A stretch of DNA of 33,830 nt, from NCBI GenBank assembly GCA_017523755.1, contig JAFWWA010000010.1, forward strand, positions 1 through 33,830, read 5' to 3'. The translations under genes were made by a program, and so were the position numbers. Source of the DNA: Christensenellaceae bacterium. Its GTDB lineage: Bacteria > Bacillota > Clostridia > Christensenellales > Christensenellaceae. Of this stretch, positions 1-7,557 are shown piece after piece. Every line of letters begins with the position of its first letter. The stretch's first letter is position 1. The notes under the pieces were generated by a model. It did no database searches and had not been told where the DNA came from. It was given only the letters and a program-made list of their open reading frames with translations.

Positions 1-95
1 CCATTGATGAATATATTAGATACTACAACACAGAACGAATCAAGGTGAAACTGAAAGGACGAACTCCTTCTCAGTTCAGGAGTTCGTCCTTGTAA
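1..95 (+). CDS. IS3-family transposase OrfB, C-terminal end (partial)
   Basis: Only the last 30 codons lie in the window (frame starting at base 3, stop TAA at 93-95). They contain the string EYIRYYNTERIKVKLKG followed by TPSQFR, the usual C-terminal end of the DDE integrase (OrfB) of IS3-family elements of the IS150 type, where a YYN-x-x-RI-x-x-KLKG segment precedes a short basic tail. The enzyme cuts and joins the element ends. The catalytic DDE residues lie upstream of the window, so it cannot be judged whether the element is intact. The matching right end follows at 114-138. Confidence 0.8.
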   Translation, partial: IDEYIRYYNTERIKVKLKGRTPSQFRSSSL

Positions 96-113
96 ATAAT
101 TAATCTAAATGCG

Positions 114-138
114 TGTCCAACTTTTGGGGTGCACTACA
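114..138 (+). mobile_element. Right terminal inverted repeat of the IS3-family element
   Basis: The segment starts TGTCCAACTTTTGGGG and ends in CA, about 20 bases after the transposase stop codon. This TGTCCAACTTTTGGGG pattern followed by a terminal CA is typical of right ends of IS150-group IS3 elements. The chromosome probably resumes at about base 139-141. The left end and any target duplication lie outside the window, so the exact boundary is inferred. Confidence 0.7.
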
Positions 139-191
139 CAAGAAAGGGGTCTTTTCTTATATTGAACATCTGACTGTAAGAATTCGCTCTG

Positions 192-656
192 TTAAGCATC
201 TCTGTTTTCAAGGTCTATCTTCTCGGCTGTGACTCCGCCTTCAGCAAGGAGCGTCTTTGAGAAATCATCCGGATAATCATAAATGTATACTATCCTCGAT
301 ATGCCGGCATTTACTATGAGCCTTGCGCATATCGTACACGGATAATGCGTGCAGTACAGCGTCGCGCCCTGGACCGACAGCCCGAGCTTCGCAGCCTGGA
401 TAAGGGCATTCTGCTCTGCATGGACCGCATAGCAGAATTCCTGCCTCGTTCCGGACTGGACTCCGTATTTCTGGCGCATGCACTCGCCTCTTTCCTTGCA
501 GCTCTTTATCCCTGCCGGCGCGCCGTTATAGCCTGTAGTAAGTATCCTTTTATCCCTTACTATGACAGCTCCGATCTGTCTGTTGGTCTTATAGCAGCTC
601 GACCACTTCGATATCGTTACCGCCATCTCGGCAAATCTGTAATCCCACTTATCCAT
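192..656 (-). CDS. dCMP deaminase (zinc-dependent)
   Basis: 154 residues, the usual length for bacterial dCMP deaminases of the ComEB type. The enzyme turns dCMP into dUMP, feeding thymidylate synthesis in the cytoplasm. The cytidine-deaminase zinc signature is complete: H79-A-E81, with E81 as proton shuttle, and P106-C107-T-I-C110. A GYNG-x-P substrate-loop motif sits at 42-47, and extra cysteines (C53, C59) precede the HAE motif as in this family. The ATG start follows a GGGAAGG-type ribosome binding site. The gene stands alone and is divergent from the DUF1846 gene, with its own sigma-A-type promoter at 741-769. Cytidine or tRNA deaminases share the motif, but the long insert before HAE favours dCMP deaminase. 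Confidence 0.92.
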   Translation of the reverse strand: MDKWDYRFAEMAVTISKWSSCYKTNRQIGAVIVRDKRILTTGYNGAPAGIKSCKERGECMRQKYGVQSGTRQEFCYAVHAEQNALIQAAKLGLSVQGATLYCTHYPCTICARLIVNAGISRIVYIYDYPDDFSKTLLAEGGVTAEKIDLENRDA

Positions 657-740
657 AAATACCGGCCTTCCCTGTCAGCATCAGCCCTTTAAAAGGCGAA
701 TGAACGCGCTTTTTAAGCGTTCAGACAATTTGTTTTATAT

Positions 741-769
741 AGGATACAATCACGATTTTTGTTTGTCAA
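741..769 (-). promoter_or_regulatory. Sigma-A-type promoter of the dCMP deaminase gene
   Basis: On the minus strand TTGACA (764-769 on the plus strand as TGTCAA) is followed after exactly 17 bp by TATCCT (741-746). The leader to the ATG at 656 is about 80 nt and holds a small hairpin, GAACGC paired with GCGTTC, near 699-720. Confidence 0.7.
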
Positions 770-851
770 CCGCGTAAGAGCATGCCCCCCTAAGGCTCGC
801 GGACAATATAAAAAATAATATCTGTGCATGTTTTAATTGGCACGTTTTCTG

Positions 852-881
852 TTGAACGGGAGAGCGCCGTGATGATATAAT
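852..881 (+). promoter_or_regulatory. Promoter of the DUF1846 gene
   Basis: TTGAAC (852-857), an 18 bp spacer, then TATAAT (876-881) preceded by TGA, an extended -10 element. It lies about 60 bp before the start codon at 942. Confidence 0.7.
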
Positions 882-941
882 TTTTAATGATTTTTATGAA
901 ATCATTTGTATTCAAAAAAGAATCCGGGAGATCGTTTTGAA

Positions 942-2426
942 ATGAGAAAGATCGGTTTTGACAATGACAAGTATATAAGCCTTCAGTCTTCAAAGATAGC
1001 TGAAAGGATAGCCCACTTCAACGGAAAACTGTACCTTGAATTCGGCGGAAAGCTGTTCGACGACTATCATGCTTCAAGGGTCCTCCCCGGCTTCAAGCCT
1101 GACAGCAAGCTGTTCATGTTAAGACAGTTGAAGGACCAGGCTGAGATCGTCATAGCTATAAACGCTGAAGACATCGAGAAGAACAAAGTAAGAGGCGACC
1201 TTGGCATTACATACGACCTTGACGTTTTAAGACTTATAGACGTGTTCCGCAGCTTCGATCTTTTCGTGGGGAGCGTCGTCATTACAAGATACGAGGAGCT
1301 TCCCGCGGTCGACAATTTCGTAAAAAGGCTCACGACTCTCGGCATCAAGGTATACAAGCATTACACCATTCCCGGATATCCCTCGAACGTAAAGCTCATA
1401 GTGAGCGACAACGGCTACGGGAAAAACGACTATATCGAGACTACGAGATCGCTCGTAGTCGTTACCGCTCCCGGCCCCGGTTCCGGCAAGATGGCCGTCT
1501 GTCTCTCGCAGATCTTCCACGACTACAAGCACGGCATCAAATCCGGCTACGCCAAATTCGAGACCTTCCCTATATGGAATCTTCCTCTCAAGCATCCCGT
1601 CAATCTGGCATATGAGGCTGCCACCGCGGACTTGAACGACGTCAATATGATCGACCCGTTCCATCTTGAAGCGTACGGCATAACGACGGTCAACTACAAC
1701 CGCGACGTCGAGGTCTTCCCTGTGCTCAACACCATGTTCCAGATGATAGCCGGGGAATCACCCTATAAGAGCCCGACAGACATGGGCGTCAACATGGCGG
1801 GATACTGCATAACCGATGATGATGTCGTAAGCAGGGCTTCCGAGCAGGAGATCATAAGGAGATACCTGAACGCCGTAACGAACGAATGGCTGGGCCAGTG
1901 CGACAAAGCAGAGGTCTTCAAACTCGAACTTCTCATGAATCAGATGGGACTCTCAACATCTGACAGACCTGTTGTAGGCGCTGCACTTACCCTGGCGGAT
2001 GAGACCGAACAGCCTGCCGCTGCGATCGAGCTCGATGACGGCACCATAATAACCGGAAAGACCAGCCAGCTCCTCGGGGCTTCGTCAGCAGCGCTCTTAA
2101 ACAGCCTTAAGGTCCTGGCCGGCATACCGCACAGCATACATATAATCTCACCTACGATAATAGAACCCATACAGAAGCTCAAGGTCGAAAATCTCGGTAA
2201 TCACAATCCCCTCCTCCATATGGACGAGACACTGATCGCCCTTTCGATCTCGGCAGTGACTGATAAGAATTCCGCTCTGGCACTGGAACAGCTGCCAAGG
2301 CTCAAAGGCTGCGAAGCGCACTCCTCCGTCAAACTCTCAAGAGTCGACGAGAACGTCTACAAGCGGCTCGGCATGAACCTCACTTCCGAGCCTACTTATC
2401 AGTCGAAGAGGATATTCCAGTTCTGA
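942..2426 (+). CDS. DUF1846 / UPF0371 family protein
   Basis: 494 residues from the ATG at 942, the usual length of this family. An in-frame TTG at 906 also exists, but the GGGAG at 926-930 is placed for the ATG at 942. The family is widespread in Firmicutes, has solved structures and has no settled biochemical role. Visible features are an N-terminal segment rich in family-specific hydrophobic and Gly motifs (KIAERI, FGGKL, SRVLPGF), and near residues 176-183 a glycine-rich P-loop-like string, APGPGSGK, which could bind phosphate or a nucleotide. No signal peptide or membrane helix is seen, so it is probably cytoplasmic. It is monocistronic, with its own promoter and a strong terminator at 2441-2472. 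Confidence 0.88.
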   Translation: MRKIGFDNDKYISLQSSKIAERIAHFNGKLYLEFGGKLFDDYHASRVLPGFKPDSKLFMLRQLKDQAEIVIAINAEDIEKNKVRGDLGITYDLDVLRLIDVFRSFDLFVGSVVITRYEELPAVDNFVKRLTTLGIKVYKHYTIPGYPSNVKLIVSDNGYGKNDYIETTRSLVVVTAPGPGSGKMAVCLSQIFHDYKHGIKSGYAKFETFPIWNLPLKHPVNLAYEAATADLNDVNMIDPFHLEAYGITTVNYNRDVEVFPVLNTMFQMIAGESPYKSPTDMGVNMAGYCITDDDVVSRASEQEIIRRYLNAVTNEWLGQCDKAEVFKLELLMNQMGLSTSDRPVVGAALTLADETEQPAAAIELDDGTIITGKTSQLLGASSAALLNSLKVLAGIPHSIHIISPTIIEPIQKLKVENLGNHNPLLHMDETLIALSISAVTDKNSALALEQLPRLKGCEAHSSVKLSRVDENVYKRLGMNLTSEPTYQSKRIFQF

Positions 2427-2440
2427 AACAGGATAAAGCA

Positions 2441-2472
2441 AAGCCCTGCCTTCATTTCGGCAGGGCTTTTAT
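2441..2472. terminator. Bidirectional intrinsic terminator between DUF1846 and the reductase pair
   Basis: A perfect 10 bp stem AAGCCCTGCC / GGCAGGGCTT with an 8-base loop, with T-rich sequence on both strands. It sits between two convergent genes and can serve both. Confidence 0.85.
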
Positions 2473-2500
2473 AATACTGTTTGATCCAAGTCTATGGTTA

Positions 2501-3364
2501 TCAGCGGACTCCTCCGGGATACAGTCCGGACCAGCCGCAGCCTTCGACTTTGTCTATGAGAGCCATATCTTCTTCGGATATCTCAAAGTCGAACACCTTC
2601 GTATTCTCTATTATGCGCTCAGGCGTCTTGCTCTTGGGCAGGGGCAGGAGTCCCTTCTGGAGCTCCCAGCGGATGCATATCTGGGCTATCGACTTGTTGT
2701 ACTTCTCAGCGAAGGCCTTCATCTCCTCCACCTCAAAGATCCTTCCTGTCGCAAGAGGTCCCCATGCTTCCACGAGCATGCCTTCCTTCGTGCAGAAATC
2801 AACCGTATCCTGCTGCATGTATGAAGGATGGAATTCTATCTGGTCGAGCATCGGCTTTATCTCGCAGGTGTCATATATGACCTTTATGTGCTCCTCGAAG
2901 CAGTTGCAGACTCCGATGGCGCGGATCTTTCCGTCCTTGTATAGCTTCTCGAAAGCTCTCCATGTCTCCTGCAGCTCCTTTTTCCAGCCCTCGTCACCGT
3001 TCCATCCGAACGGAGGTATCGGCCAGTGAACGAGATACATATCGACATAATCGGTCCCGAGATTCTTGAGCGACTGGTTGAATATCTTTATGCATCCCTC
3101 ATAGCCCCTGAACTCGGGCCTTCCCGGACGCTTTGTCGTTAAGAACAGTTCTTCCCTCCTGATACCGGACCTTGCTATACCTTCTCGGACGCTCGGCTCG
3201 TTCCCGTATGCGGCAGCCGTATCTATATGCCTGTATCCCGCTTCGATGGCCGTCTTTACTGCATTCACGGCGATCTCACCGTCAGGTGTCTGCCAGGTGC
3301 CGAATCCGACGCACGGTATCTTTACGCCATTCCTCATCACATAGGTGTCTGTAAGTGTCTTCAT
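2501..3364 (-). CDS. Aldo/keto reductase (second gene of tandem pair)
   Basis: 287 residues, full length for an aldo/keto reductase of the AKR5/YtbE-like class. It is a cytoplasmic NADPH-dependent reductase of aldehydes or ketones on a TIM-barrel fold. The catalytic tetrad is complete: D48 (in HIDTAAAY), Y53, K78 (TTKRPG) and H113 (VHWP). Near the C-terminus, LPLPKSKTPERIIEN gives the K-S/T-x-x-x-R-I-x-x-N cofactor phosphate motif. The start follows AAAGGAG and lies 25 bp after the stop of the upstream paralogue, so the two form an operon. The substrate cannot be told. The loop after K78 differs from the paralogue (RPEFRG against NDQHG), which suggests different substrates. Confidence 0.93.
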   Translation of the reverse strand: MKTLTDTYVMRNGVKIPCVGFGTWQTPDGEIAVNAVKTAIEAGYRHIDTAAAYGNEPSVREGIARSGIRREELFLTTKRPGRPEFRGYEGCIKIFNQSLKNLGTDYVDMYLVHWPIPPFGWNGDEGWKKELQETWRAFEKLYKDGKIRAIGVCNCFEEHIKVIYDTCEIKPMLDQIEFHPSYMQQDTVDFCTKEGMLVEAWGPLATGRIFEVEEMKAFAEKYNKSIAQICIRWELQKGLLPLPKSKTPERIIENTKVFDFEISEEDMALIDKVEGCGWSGLYPGGVR

Positions 3365-3389
3365 TTATCAAGCTCCTTTATATATTGTC

Positions 3390-4241
3390 TTAAAACCATA
3401 CTGTATCTGGATGCTTCCCGCTCCATCCACAGTCATCTATCGAATCGAGATATCTCATATCCTCTTCGGCTATCTCGAAATCGAACAGCTTCGCGTTCTC
3501 AAAGATCCTCTCCTTATGCACGCTCTTGGGCAGAGGCAGAAGTCCTTTCTGCAGCACCCACCTTATGCAAAGCTGGGCTATGGATCTTCCGTACTTCTCC
3601 GCCATGGCGGCTACCTTTTCGTTCTTGAATATCTCGCCGGTCCTTAGCGGGCTCCATGCCTCGGTCAGTATGCCGTATTTCCTACAGGTCTCGACCGTAT
3701 CATCATTGGTCCAGCTTATATGATATTCTATCTGATCTACCTGCGGCATTATCTCTGCATATCTTAAAAGATGCTCGATATGCCTCGTCCAGTAGTTCGA
3801 AAGGCCTATAGCTCTTACCCTGCCTTCCTTATACAGCTTCTCGAAAGCCCTCCAGGTCTCCCTCGAATACCATTCCCAGTTGTCCCTTATTGCCTTAGGT
3901 GCGGGCCAGTGGATAAGGAACAGGTCTACGTAATCCGTATCAAGGAGCTTCAGCGAGCCCTCGAAGGCCTTTAAGGTCTCTTCATACCCGTGCTGATCGT
4001 TTATGAGCTTTGTGGTGATGAATATGTCCTCTCTTTTTACTCCCGATCTCCTTATGCCTTCGGCGACGCTGCCCTCGTTGTGATATCCCTCGGCCGTATC
4101 TATATGCCTGTATCCCGCTTCGAGCGCGTACTTCACAGCCTCTGCTGCGACCTCTCCGTCAGGAGACTGCCATGTGCCGAAACCTACGCAGGGGATAGTG
4201 ACTCCGTTCTTAAGGGTGAATACGTCAGTGAGCCCTTTCAT
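3390..4241 (-). CDS. Aldo/keto reductase (first gene of tandem pair)
   Basis: 283 residues, a paralogue of the downstream reductase with near-identical N-terminal and C-terminal blocks (FGTWQSPDGE; LPLPKSVHKERIFEN). The tetrad is D48, Y53, K78 and H111. Use of NADPH is inferred from the K-S-x-x-x-x-R-I-x-x-N motif. A CAGGAGGG ribosome binding site precedes the ATG, and a good promoter with an adjacent palindrome lies at 4286-4332. It is transcribed away from the dihydrodipicolinate-synthase-family gene starting at 4465. That pairing is seen in sugar-acid or keto-acid pathways, but no such pathway can be assigned from this window. Confidence 0.93.
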   Translation of the reverse strand: MKGLTDVFTLKNGVTIPCVGFGTWQSPDGEVAAEAVKYALEAGYRHIDTAEGYHNEGSVAEGIRRSGVKREDIFITTKLINDQHGYEETLKAFEGSLKLLDTDYVDLFLIHWPAPKAIRDNWEWYSRETWRAFEKLYKEGRVRAIGLSNYWTRHIEHLLRYAEIMPQVDQIEYHISWTNDDTVETCRKYGILTEAWSPLRTGEIFKNEKVAAMAEKYGRSIAQLCIRWVLQKGLLPLPKSVHKERIFENAKLFDFEIAEEDMRYLDSIDDCGWSGKHPDTVWF

Positions 4242-4285
4242 GCTTCTGCCCTCCTGTATGACGATCTGTTTTTACATGCATCATG

Positions 4286-4314
4286 ATTATATCAATTCCG
4301 AGCCTTCTTTTCAA
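4286..4314 (-). promoter_or_regulatory. Promoter of the aldo/keto reductase operon
   Basis: Minus strand TTGAAA (4309-4314), 17 bp spacer, TATAAT (4286-4291). The leader to the ATG at 4241 is about 38 nt. Confidence 0.75.
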
Positions 4315-4332
4315 CCTGAAGGCGCTTTCAGG
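4315..4332. promoter_or_regulatory. Palindrome abutting the -35 box, candidate operator
   Basis: CCTGAAGGCGCTTTCAGG is an 18 bp near-perfect palindrome, with only one internal pair not matching. It touches the -35 hexamer of the reductase promoter directly. Position and symmetry suit a dimeric regulator; which one is unknown. Confidence 0.45.
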
Positions 4333-4389
4333 CAGTGCCGGAACAGCTCGGGAACATTCATGTTTTTTTCGATTTTTGCCGTATCCTTA

Positions 4390-4419
4390 TGGACTCGGGA
4401 GTCCTGATTGAAATATAAT
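4390..4419 (+). promoter_or_regulatory. Promoter of the lyase gene with a palindrome in the spacer region
   Basis: TATAAT at 4414-4419 with a weak -35 (TGGACT, 4390-4395) 18 bp upstream. An inverted repeat, GGACTC-GG-GAGTCC (4391-4404), overlaps the -35 and spacer. The weak -35 and overlapping palindrome suggest regulation, but no regulator gene is nearby. Confidence 0.5.
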
Positions 4420-4464
4420 CTACTTATAAAGAATCTATAAGAAAGACCCTATCAGGAGGAGACA

Positions 4465-5412
4465 ATGGCTAAATTCAACAAAGGCGTATATCCCACTATG
4501 ATAACCCCTTACAATAAGGACGGACAGGTGGATTATGGTTCAGTTAAAGCACTCATCGAGTGGTTCTGGGAAAAGGGCTGCGAAGGAGTTTTCGCGTCCT
4601 GCCAGTCGAGCGAGATATTCCATCTTTCCCTTAAGGACAGAGTGAAGCTCGCGAAGACTGTTAAGGAGACTGCCGATGAGCTCGACGCAAAGGATCCCGC
4701 GCACGGCGGAATGACAGTGGTCGCTTCAGGCCACATTTCGGACGATCCGGATGAACAGGTATACGAGCTCTCCGCGATGGCAGACACAGGAGTCGACGCG
4801 GTCATAATGATATGCAACAGGCTCGATATCGCGAACACGACAGAGGACAAATGGATCGAGGAAGCGGACAGGCTTCTCTCAAGAGTGCCTGATAAAGTCA
4901 AATACGGCTTCTATGAATGCCCCTATCCCTACCGCAGGCTGCTTACGGATAAGATGCTCAAGTGGATGGTCAGTACCGGACGTTTCGCGTTCATAAAGGA
5001 TACCATCAGCAACGTGAAGATCATAAACAACAGGCTGGACATTCTTAAGGACAGCGGCATACATCTGTTCAACTCGAATGCTCCTACCCTGCTCGATACC
5101 TTAAAGCACGGCGCTGACGGCTACAGCGGACCCATGGCCAACTTCCATCCCCAGCTTTACGTATGGCTCTGCAAGAACTTCGAGAAGGAGCCCGAGAAAG
5201 CCGAATGGCTCTACTCCTTCCTCTGCACGGCTTCCTATCTTGAAGGCGGCCTCACATATCCCCCGACAGCCAAGTACATGCTCAGCAAATATGAGGGGAT
5301 CCCGATGGAGTATACGTCGAGGACAAAGGACGCAAGGCTCATGACAGAGTACGACACCGCCTCCATAGACAGGATGAAGGCTCTGGCAGACTGGTTCGAA
5401 AAGCAGCTTTGA
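4465..5412 (+). CDS. Dihydrodipicolinate synthase / N-acetylneuraminate lyase family protein
   Basis: 315 residues, a single TIM barrel of the class I aldolase DapA/NanA superfamily. The members make or break C-C bonds with pyruvate or related keto acids through a Schiff base. The lysine expected to form it is K178 (FAFIKDT), and Y150 (GFYECP) matches the tyrosine of the usual Y-N-x-P motif. The usual DapA G-T-T-G-E loop is replaced by SCQSSE (45-50), so this is unlikely to be the housekeeping lysine-pathway enzyme and is more likely a catabolic lyase or dehydratase. A clear AGGAGGA ribosome binding site precedes the ATG. The gene is monocistronic, ends at a terminator, and is divergent from two reductases that might act on its aldehyde or keto products (inferred). 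Confidence 0.85.
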   Translation: MAKFNKGVYPTMITPYNKDGQVDYGSVKALIEWFWEKGCEGVFASCQSSEIFHLSLKDRVKLAKTVKETADELDAKDPAHGGMTVVASGHISDDPDEQVYELSAMADTGVDAVIMICNRLDIANTTEDKWIEEADRLLSRVPDKVKYGFYECPYPYRRLLTDKMLKWMVSTGRFAFIKDTISNVKIINNRLDILKDSGIHLFNSNAPTLLDTLKHGADGYSGPMANFHPQLYVWLCKNFEKEPEKAEWLYSFLCTASYLEGGLTYPPTAKYMLSKYEGIPMEYTSRTKDARLMTEYDTASIDRMKALADWFEKQL

Positions 5413-5429
5413 TATATTAAATAATGACT

Positions 5430-5466
5430 AAGGGCTGCGGAGCAATATCCGCGGCCCTCTTCTTTT
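5430..5466 (+). terminator. Intrinsic terminator after the lyase gene
   Basis: AGGGCTGCGG pairs with CCGCGGCCCT (one wobble pair), followed by CTTCTTTTC. Confidence 0.75.
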
Positions 5467-5477
5467 CCTGCCATATA

Positions 5478-5512
5478 CAAAAGATCCCGCGCCTTAAAGC
5501 ACGGGATCTTGT
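5478..5512 (-). terminator. Intrinsic terminator of the SH3-domain lipoprotein gene
   Basis: AAGATCCCG (5481-5489) pairs with CGGGATCTT (5502-5510). Read on the minus strand it is followed by TTTTG, downstream of the stop codon at 5530. Confidence 0.75.
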
Positions 5513-5529
5513 CTAATTGACTTATCTTG

Positions 5530-6531
5530 TCAGTTCTCTATAAGGTCATCTCTTATGTAACCCTTAAGTGACTTGCCGTTCTGTACACAGCTGATCTTGT
5601 ACCAGGTGTACTCGCCGTCCTTGGTTCCTTCATCAAGGAGATATAGGTTCGTGCCCTTGGAGAGCTTGCCTACCACGCTGCTGCTTGTCGTAGCGGACGA
5701 ACGCAGGTTGACTCCGTCCTTTGCGACCTTCATTACCTTCGCGGACAGGAAGTCGCCTCTGATATATCCGCTCTTCTCGCTTCCGGACTGTGTGAACGTT
5801 ACAGCATACCATGTGTTGTTCCCGTCGGGCGTGCCGTTATCAGTAACCGTCACTTCTGTACCGATATTAAGACTGGTGACCTTGTTGCTGGTGGCATTTG
5901 CCTCGGACCTTACATTCACTCCGCTGGAGTTGACGTACATCGTGCTTGCGGTCCCTGAAGGAGCCTGCGATCCTTCTCCTCCCTGTGCCGATCCGGAAGG
6001 ACCGGGTGTGGTCTCTTCCTTGAAGCCGTCCACTGAAACATAATCGCACTGGGCAAATCCGTCTTCCGTCGCTTTAAGCACAGCATATACCGTAGTCGTG
6101 CTGCTTTCGATATCGATGCTCACATAATCTTCATTCGAATATGACTCAAGATCGTATCCGGGCCAGAGGGAAAGCAGGAATCCGGCTTTCTGTGTCCCTG
6201 ATGAATCCGTTATCTTGGAGGTCATCCTCTGTGTTGCGGGCAGTCCGTCTATGCTGAGCTTTCCTTCGGAATCAGCAGTTCCGGAGAAGGTCTCCGCTCC
6301 GACGGTCACTGTCAGCTGTCCTCCCGATATCGGAGCATCGCTGCTGTCTTTGAGCATTACAGTAAATGTTACTGTTTTATCATATGGCGTTTTTGTCGGT
6401 GTCGGCTCTGCTGAAACGCTTGCTTCAGGAACATCCTCGCCTTGCTGGCTGTCTTTTGATTTGCCGCAGCCTATCGACATGATGCTGAATATCATGATAA
6501 CTGCGACCAATACAGCTAAAAATTTCTTCAT
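5530..6531 (-). CDS. Lipoprotein with two bacterial SH3 domains
   Basis: 333 residues from the ATG at 6531, which has an AGGAGGACAGA ribosome binding site; a longer in-frame reading to 6600 lacks one. A lipoprotein signal peptide ends at C22 (SIGC), so the protein should be anchored on the outer face of the membrane. An S/P/T linker follows, then an Ig-like or carboxypeptidase-regulatory-like beta domain (about 50-160) and a Gly/Ser linker. Two SH3b domains lie at about 198-262 and 266-332, each with the V-N-V/L-R-S start and W-Y core. SH3b pairs commonly bind cell-wall peptides or polysaccharide. No hydrolase domain is present, so it is probably a wall-binding or sensor lipoprotein. It is monocistronic. 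Confidence 0.85.
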   Translation of the reverse strand: MKKFLAVLVAVIMIFSIMSIGCGKSKDSQQGEDVPEASVSAEPTPTKTPYDKTVTFTVMLKDSSDAPISGGQLTVTVGAETFSGTADSEGKLSIDGLPATQRMTSKITDSSGTQKAGFLLSLWPGYDLESYSNEDYVSIDIESSTTTVYAVLKATEDGFAQCDYVSVDGFKEETTPGPSGSAQGGEGSQAPSGTASTMYVNSSGVNVRSEANATSNKVTSLNIGTEVTVTDNGTPDGNNTWYAVTFTQSGSEKSGYIRGDFLSAKVMKVAKDGVNLRSSATTSSSVVGKLSKGTNLYLLDEGTKDGEYTWYKISCVQNGKSLKGYIRDDLIEN

Positions 6532-6902
6532 TCTGTCCTCCTGTTTGATACAGTACAGTCTAAAATCATACTTATTGTATATCATTTTGTTATTATACAC
6601 AACTTTTTTCGCCTTTGCACACTTAAGTTAACAGAAATGAAAAAAGTATGACACAATATCTATGACTGAAATGCCGCGTATCATCTACCGATTGTATATA
6701 TATTAACATCTATGTGAATATAGTCAAGAAAAATGAAGCATTTGTTAAATACACCGCACAAACAGCCCGCATTTATATTCCCCTGAAAGCACAAAACCGG
6801 CCCAGAGGGCCGGTGCTGTGTCTTTAAGAAGATCATTTCCTCCGGGCTCACGCCCTGAAGGATCTTTAAACTCTGTCTCGCGGTCACAGATCCTGATTGT
6901 TT
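6532..6902. other. Intergenic region between the SH3 lipoprotein and the ECF operon
   Basis: No convincing gene. The left part holds the AT-rich upstream region of the lipoprotein gene, with TATAAT-like boxes on the minus strand near 6590-6600 but no strong -35. The right part holds the trailer and terminator of the ECF operon (6791-6814), plus a small GGGC-GTGA-GCCC hairpin (minus strand) near 6844-6855. Confidence 0.6.
6786..6814 (-). terminator. Intrinsic terminator of the phosphoribosyltransferase-ECF operon
   Basis: ACCGGCCC-AGA-GGGCCGGT forms a perfect 8 bp stem. On the minus strand it is followed by a TTTGTGCTTT tract. It lies about 90 bp after the stop codon of the S-component gene. 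Confidence 0.8.
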
Positions 6903-7481
6903 TTATACGTAAGGAACGATATTGCGGACGTTCTTGAGGAGCGGAGCCAGCCAGAGCACTACGAAAGGAGTGAGGGCGATCGGTACGACGTCAGCGATAC
7001 CTATCATGGATACTGCGAACCAGTAGTCTGTACCGGTGAAGTATGAAAGTGAAAGGCTCGTGGTGACGATCATGAGGATGCCGAATCCTACGCAGAGGAT
7101 CTCGCTCTTGATGATGAATTTGCTCTTTGACTCAGCGATAACATCGAGAAGCTCGAGTTTGCCGTTCTTGAGGTGGATAAGAGCGGGAAGAGCAGCTGAG
7201 AGTCCGACTGTGATACCGTCAGTAAGAGGGGAATGGAGCGGTACGAACATTCCGGCAAGGAGTGCCCATACGATCGTTCCGATATAACCTGCGAAGAATC
7301 CGCTTACAGGCCCGAAGAGGTATCCGATAGCGGGGATTATGAAAGCGAATGTACGGAAGTGCACCTGTCCGGGGATCAGCGGGATAGGTGAAAGATATGC
7401 CCATACAACACCTGTGAGAACACCAAATATTACGAAGAATATGATGTTCACGAATGAGAATTTCTTTTTCTGGTTTTCCAT
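6903..7481 (-). CDS. ECF transporter S component (substrate-binding membrane subunit)
   Basis: 192 residues with about six hydrophobic helices. The segment GVVWAYLSPIPLIPG, the GPVSGF-x-AGYIG helix and the following loop are typical of S components of energy-coupling-factor transporters. These bind one small substrate tightly and hand it over through EcfT and the ATPases. It is the last gene of the operon, 76 bp after EcfT, with an AAAGGA ribosome binding site. The substrate is not readable from sequence. A phosphoribosyltransferase as first gene of the operon, and PurBox-like sites upstream, suggest a purine base or related compound (inferred). It belongs to a dedicated (group I) ECF system, since its own T and A subunits are encoded beside it. 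Confidence 0.87.
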   Translation of the reverse strand: MENQKKKFSFVNIIFFVIFGVLTGVVWAYLSPIPLIPGQVHFRTFAFIIPAIGYLFGPVSGFFAGYIGTIVWALLAGMFVPLHSPLTDGITVGLSAALPALIHLKNGKLELLDVIAESKSKFIIKSEILCVGFGILMIVTTSLSLSYFTGTDYWFAVSMIGIADVVPIALTPFVVLWLAPLLKNVRNIVPYV

Positions 7482-7557
7482 GGTTTTTTCCTTTCGATTT
7501 GTCTTGTCGAATGATATTTGTTGCTCCCGTCCGCGAAACGGGGAGTTTTAAACTTTT

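Noticed and set aside
345-692. 115-codon plus-strand frame opposite the dCMP deaminase gene
   Set aside because: Opposite a complete enzyme with all its motifs; no ribosome binding site.
6681-6887. 68-codon minus-strand frame just after the ECF S-component gene, starting GTG with an AGGA-like site
   Set aside because: The operon terminator hairpin (6791-6814) lies inside it and its composition does not look like protein; probably the operon trailer.
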